Assembly: GCF_021789315.1 (NCBI RefSeq)
Contig: NZ_CP084561.1
Location: forward strand, 1,674,001-1,738,000
DNA: 64,000 nucleotides
Source of the DNA: Arthrobacter sp. FW305-BF8
GTDB lineage: Bacteria > Actinomycetota > Actinomycetes > Actinomycetales > Micrococcaceae
Reading direction: 5' to 3'
Shown: piece after piece, positions 61,826 to 64,000 of the stretch
Position numbering within the stretch: the first letter of the stretch is position 1
How the letters are laid out: each line of letters begins with the position of its first letter
Made by a program: the position numbers and the translations under genes
The notes under the pieces: generated by a model
The model's input: only the letters and a program-made list of their open reading frames with translations
Databases searched by the model: none
What the model was told of the DNA's origin: nothing

Positions 61826-63043
61826 ATGACGATTTCTGTCAGCACTGATGTACCCGCCGCCGTAGTACCGAACGGCAAGGCTCCGCAAGGCACGGCTGGG
61901 AGCAGCACTGTTCCGCATGGCACCGTCCCCACTAGCACTGTTCCGAATGGCACCGTCCCCAACGGCACTGTCCAATACGTCAACATCGGCAGCCTGGAAC
62001 TCGAGGCCGGGGGATTCCTGCCGGACGTGACCCTGGCCTACGAAACCTGGGGAACGCTCAACGAGGACGGCTCCAACGCCATCCTCGTTCAGCATGCCCT
62101 CACCGGGGACACGCACGTGACCCGGGGCGGCGCGGGAACTGAAGAGGGCTGGTGGGAACAGCTCGCCGGGCCCGGTGCGCCGGCGGACACCGACAGGTTC
62201 TTCGTCATTTCCATTAACATCCTGGGTGGCTGTTACGGGTCCACCGGGCCGTCGTCGACAGCTCCGGACGGCAAGCCCTGGGGTTCACGCTTTCCGCTGG
62301 TGACGCTGAGGGATTCCACGGCGGCCGAGGCGCGGCTGGCTGACCGGCTCGGCATCAGCAGCTGGCATGCTGTGGTGGGCGGCTCCATGGGCGGGGCGCG
62401 CGCCCTCGAATGGGCAGTAACTTTCCCGGAACGGGTGCGGCGCTGCGGTGTCATCTCCGTCGGTGCCAGGAGCACGGCCGAACAGATCGCGTTCGCGCAG
62501 GCACAGACGCTTGCCATTCGGCAGGACCGCCACTTCAACGGCGGCGACTACTACGGCGGACCGGAACCCGCGGATGGCCTGGCGCTCGCTCGGCGGATTG
62601 CCCACATCACCTACCGGTCTGCCTACGAACTCGATTTCCGGTTCGGCAGGAACGCCCAGGCCGCTGAACAGCCGCTGCAGGCCGATGCCCTGGCGGGCCG
62701 CGGCCGTTACCAGGTGGAGAGCTACCTCGACCACCAGGGCAACAAACTGGTCCGGCGCTTCGACGCCAACAGCTACATCGCCCTGACGGAAGCGCTCATG
62801 AGCCACGACGTCACCCGCGGGCGGGGAACGCTCAAGGAGACCCTCGCCCGGACCACCGCCGACTTCTTCGTGGCCGCCGTGGAGTCGGACCGTCTGTACT
62901 TTCCCGCCCAGTCGCAGGAACTGGCCGAGTCCCTGCCTGGAACAGTGGATGTCCATATGATCGATTCCCCGATCGGCCACGACGGCTTCCTCACGGAGAT
63001 CGGCCAGCTGAACGCCCAGCTCAGGGCGCACCTCCTCAACTGA
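61826..63043 (+). CDS. metX: Homoserine O-acetyltransferase
   Basis: 405 residues from ATG 61826. It acetylates homoserine with acetyl-CoA, feeding MetY. An alpha/beta-hydrolase fold with nucleophile Ser near 187 in VGGSMGGARA, Asp in VESDRLYFP and His in SPIGHDGFL. Residues about 12-50 are an unusual low-complexity insertion (STVPHGTVP, STVPNGTVP) from a 30-bp DNA repeat; most family members start close to YVNIGSLELEAGG. Confidence 0.95.
   Translation: MTISVSTDVPAAVVPNGKAPQGTAGSSTVPHGTVPTSTVPNGTVPNGTVQYVNIGSLELEAGGFLPDVTLAYETWGTLNEDGSNAILVQHALTGDTHVTRGGAGTEEGWWEQLAGPGAPADTDRFFVISINILGGCYGSTGPSSTAPDGKPWGSRFPLVTLRDSTAAEARLADRLGISSWHAVVGGSMGGARALEWAVTFPERVRRCGVISVGARSTAEQIAFAQAQTLAIRQDRHFNGGDYYGGPEPADGLALARRIAHITYRSAYELDFRFGRNAQAAEQPLQADALAGRGRYQVESYLDHQGNKLVRRFDANSYIALTEALMSHDVTRGRGTLKETLARTTADFFVAAVESDRLYFPAQSQELAESLPGTVDVHMIDSPIGHDGFLTEIGQLNAQLRAHLLN
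61904..61963 (+). repeat. 30-bp tandem repeat in the metX N-terminal extension
   Basis: Two units (61904-61933, 61934-61963) differ at three bases, and a partial third follows. The repeat is in frame and lengthens the N-terminus of MetX. Confidence 0.8.
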
Positions 63044-63259
63044 CCTCAGGCCCGCTCCACGCGGCCGGGGCCGGCCGTGCCGTGACAACGCCAACGCAGC
63101 TTGTGTGCATAAATGCAGATGGGCCCTGCACTATTTGGCGTTGAGCTTGCTTCATCGGCAGACCATACTCGTTGAATCCGGCGTTCGTGGTGTGCATCAC
63201 ACACCCGTCGCCATCGACCGGTCCCCGTGGCGTCGAGGAAGACGCCGAAGGAGTTTGCA
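63044..63259 (+). promoter_or_regulatory. Upstream region of the MHS transporter gene
   Basis: 216 bp without a gene. GTGTG-CAT-CACAC near 63193-63205 is a small inverted repeat, and GAAGGAG sits before the start. I recognise no known riboswitch. Confidence 0.35.
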
Positions 63260-64000
63260 ATGAGTACGGAAAGCTCCGCCGCAAGGCGTGTAGAGGAAAC
63301 CGACGTCAAGGCCTCAGGCCTCAAGAAAGTTGTCACGGCATCCATGGCCGGCACCGTCGTGGAGTGGTATGAGTTCTTCCTCTACGCTTCGGCTGCCACC
63401 CTGGTCTTCGGCAAGACCTTCTTCCCCAACGCCGGCACCGAGCTGGACGGCATCATCGCCGCCTTCCTCACGTACGCCGTCGGATTCGTTGCCCGCCCGA
63501 TCGGCGGCATCGTCTTCGGCCACTTCGGCGACAAGTTCGGCCGCAAGCAGCTGCTGCAGCTGAGCATCATCCTGGTGGGCGTCTCCACCTTCCTGATGGG
63601 CTGCCTGCCGACGTTCCAGCAGATCGGTTACTGGGCGCCCGCACTCCTGGTGTTCCTGCGGTTCGCGCAGGGCTTCGCCGTCGGCGGCGAATGGGGCGGC
63701 GCGGTTCTCCTCGTCGCCGAGCACAGCCCCAGCAAGTCCCGCGGCTTCTGGGCCAGCTGGCCGCAGTCGGCCGTACCCATGGGCAACCTGCTCGCCACGG
63801 CGGTGCTGTTCATCCTGTCCTCGACGCTGACCCAGGAAGCCTTCCTTGGCTGGGGCTGGCGCGTAGCGTTCTGGCTCTCCGCGGTGATCGTCCTGATCGG
63901 CTACTACATCCGCACCAAGGTCAATGACGCCCCGATCTTCCTCGAAGCCCGCAAAGAGGTCGAGGCCGGGCACAAGGGCTACGGCGTTGCCGAGGTCTTC
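63260..64000 (+). CDS. MHS-family MFS metabolite:H+ symporter (3' end outside window)
   Basis: 247 residues are visible from ATG 63260, with GAAGGAG upstream. The Pfam sugar/metabolite MFS signatures are clear: AGTVVEWYEFFLY at the first helix and GHFGDKFGRKQLLQ in the loop after helix 2, then RFAQGFAVGGEWGGAVLL. This is the MHS group (ProP, KgtP, shikimate or citrate transporters). The substrate is not decidable from the visible half. Confidence 0.9.
   Translation, partial: MSTESSAARRVEETDVKASGLKKVVTASMAGTVVEWYEFFLYASAATLVFGKTFFPNAGTELDGIIAAFLTYAVGFVARPIGGIVFGHFGDKFGRKQLLQLSIILVGVSTFLMGCLPTFQQIGYWAPALLVFLRFAQGFAVGGEWGGAVLLVAEHSPSKSRGFWASWPQSAVPMGNLLATAVLFILSSTLTQEAFLGWGWRVAFWLSAVIVLIGYYIRTKVNDAPIFLEARKEVEAGHKGYGVAEVF

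Noticed and set aside
63193..63205. CRP/GlxR site upstream of the MHS transporter
   Set aside because: GTGTG-CAT-CACAC is symmetric but 3 bp shorter in spacing than the TGTGA-N6-TCACA consensus.

Overview
The window looks like chromosome from a high-GC actinobacterium of the Arthrobacter/Pseudarthrobacter type (Micrococcaceae). This rests on the codon bias and base composition, two SAM-IV riboswitches, a DUF222/HNH gene, gatCAB and ligA in an actinobacterial context, and many genes whose -10 box sits only 6 nt before the start codon. That is an inference from gene content, not a database match. I see no rRNA, tRNA, CRISPR array, integrase or transposase.

Layout. 1-7.4 kb: a TetR regulator cut by the window edge, a secreted His/Gly-rich protein, an alpha/beta hydrolase, a dicarboxylate/amino-acid symporter, a DUF885 protein, and the epsilon and beta subunits of an acyl-CoA carboxylase. 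7.6-10.6 kb: a divergent SDR, then an ArsR/MFS metal-resistance-like cassette bracketed by a 56-bp inverted repeat and short direct repeats. 10.6-13.5 kb: birA, a bacterial-PH membrane protein and a class III nucleotidyl cyclase in one overlapping operon.

13.7-36.5 kb is the most remarkable block. It encodes a 2034-residue membrane-anchored tandem Ig-like/Fn3 protein, MoxR ATPase, DUF58, a membrane transglutaminase-like protein lacking the catalytic cysteine, Zn-ribbon/RDD/FHA, PP2C, Zn-ribbon/FHA, a Ser/Thr kinase, FHA/winged-helix, a FHA-FtsK/SpoIIIE (EssC-like) ATPase and a Pro/Ala-rich membrane protein. Most of these genes overlap by 4 bp. The block combines a kinase-phosphatase-FHA phospho-switch with a type VII-like motor and a giant surface protein. 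The core resembles the PFNA cluster known from bifidobacteria; the EssC-like motor and the two extra FHA proteins are the less familiar part. No WXG100 substrate is visible.

36.6-47.5 kb: ligA, an inositol-phosphatase-like gene, cupin, GNAT, RidA, a DUF222/HNH gene bracketed by two copies of a long palindrome, and a CitAB-type two-component system divergent from a CitMHS citrate transporter. 47.6-51 kb: gatCAB. 51-57.7 kb: LysR divergent from tdh-kbl (threonine to glycine), a DAO-family oxidoreductase, hutI and a DeoR regulator. 57.7-60 kb: histidine phosphatase, CPBP protease-like protein, VOC protein. 60-63 kb: metY and metX, each behind its own SAM-IV riboswitch. From 63.26 kb an MHS-type transporter runs off the end.

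Recurring small-scale features are long palindromes placed just after genes, perfect inverted repeats overlapping the promoters of regulators, and a likely leaderless start geometry at eleven genes.
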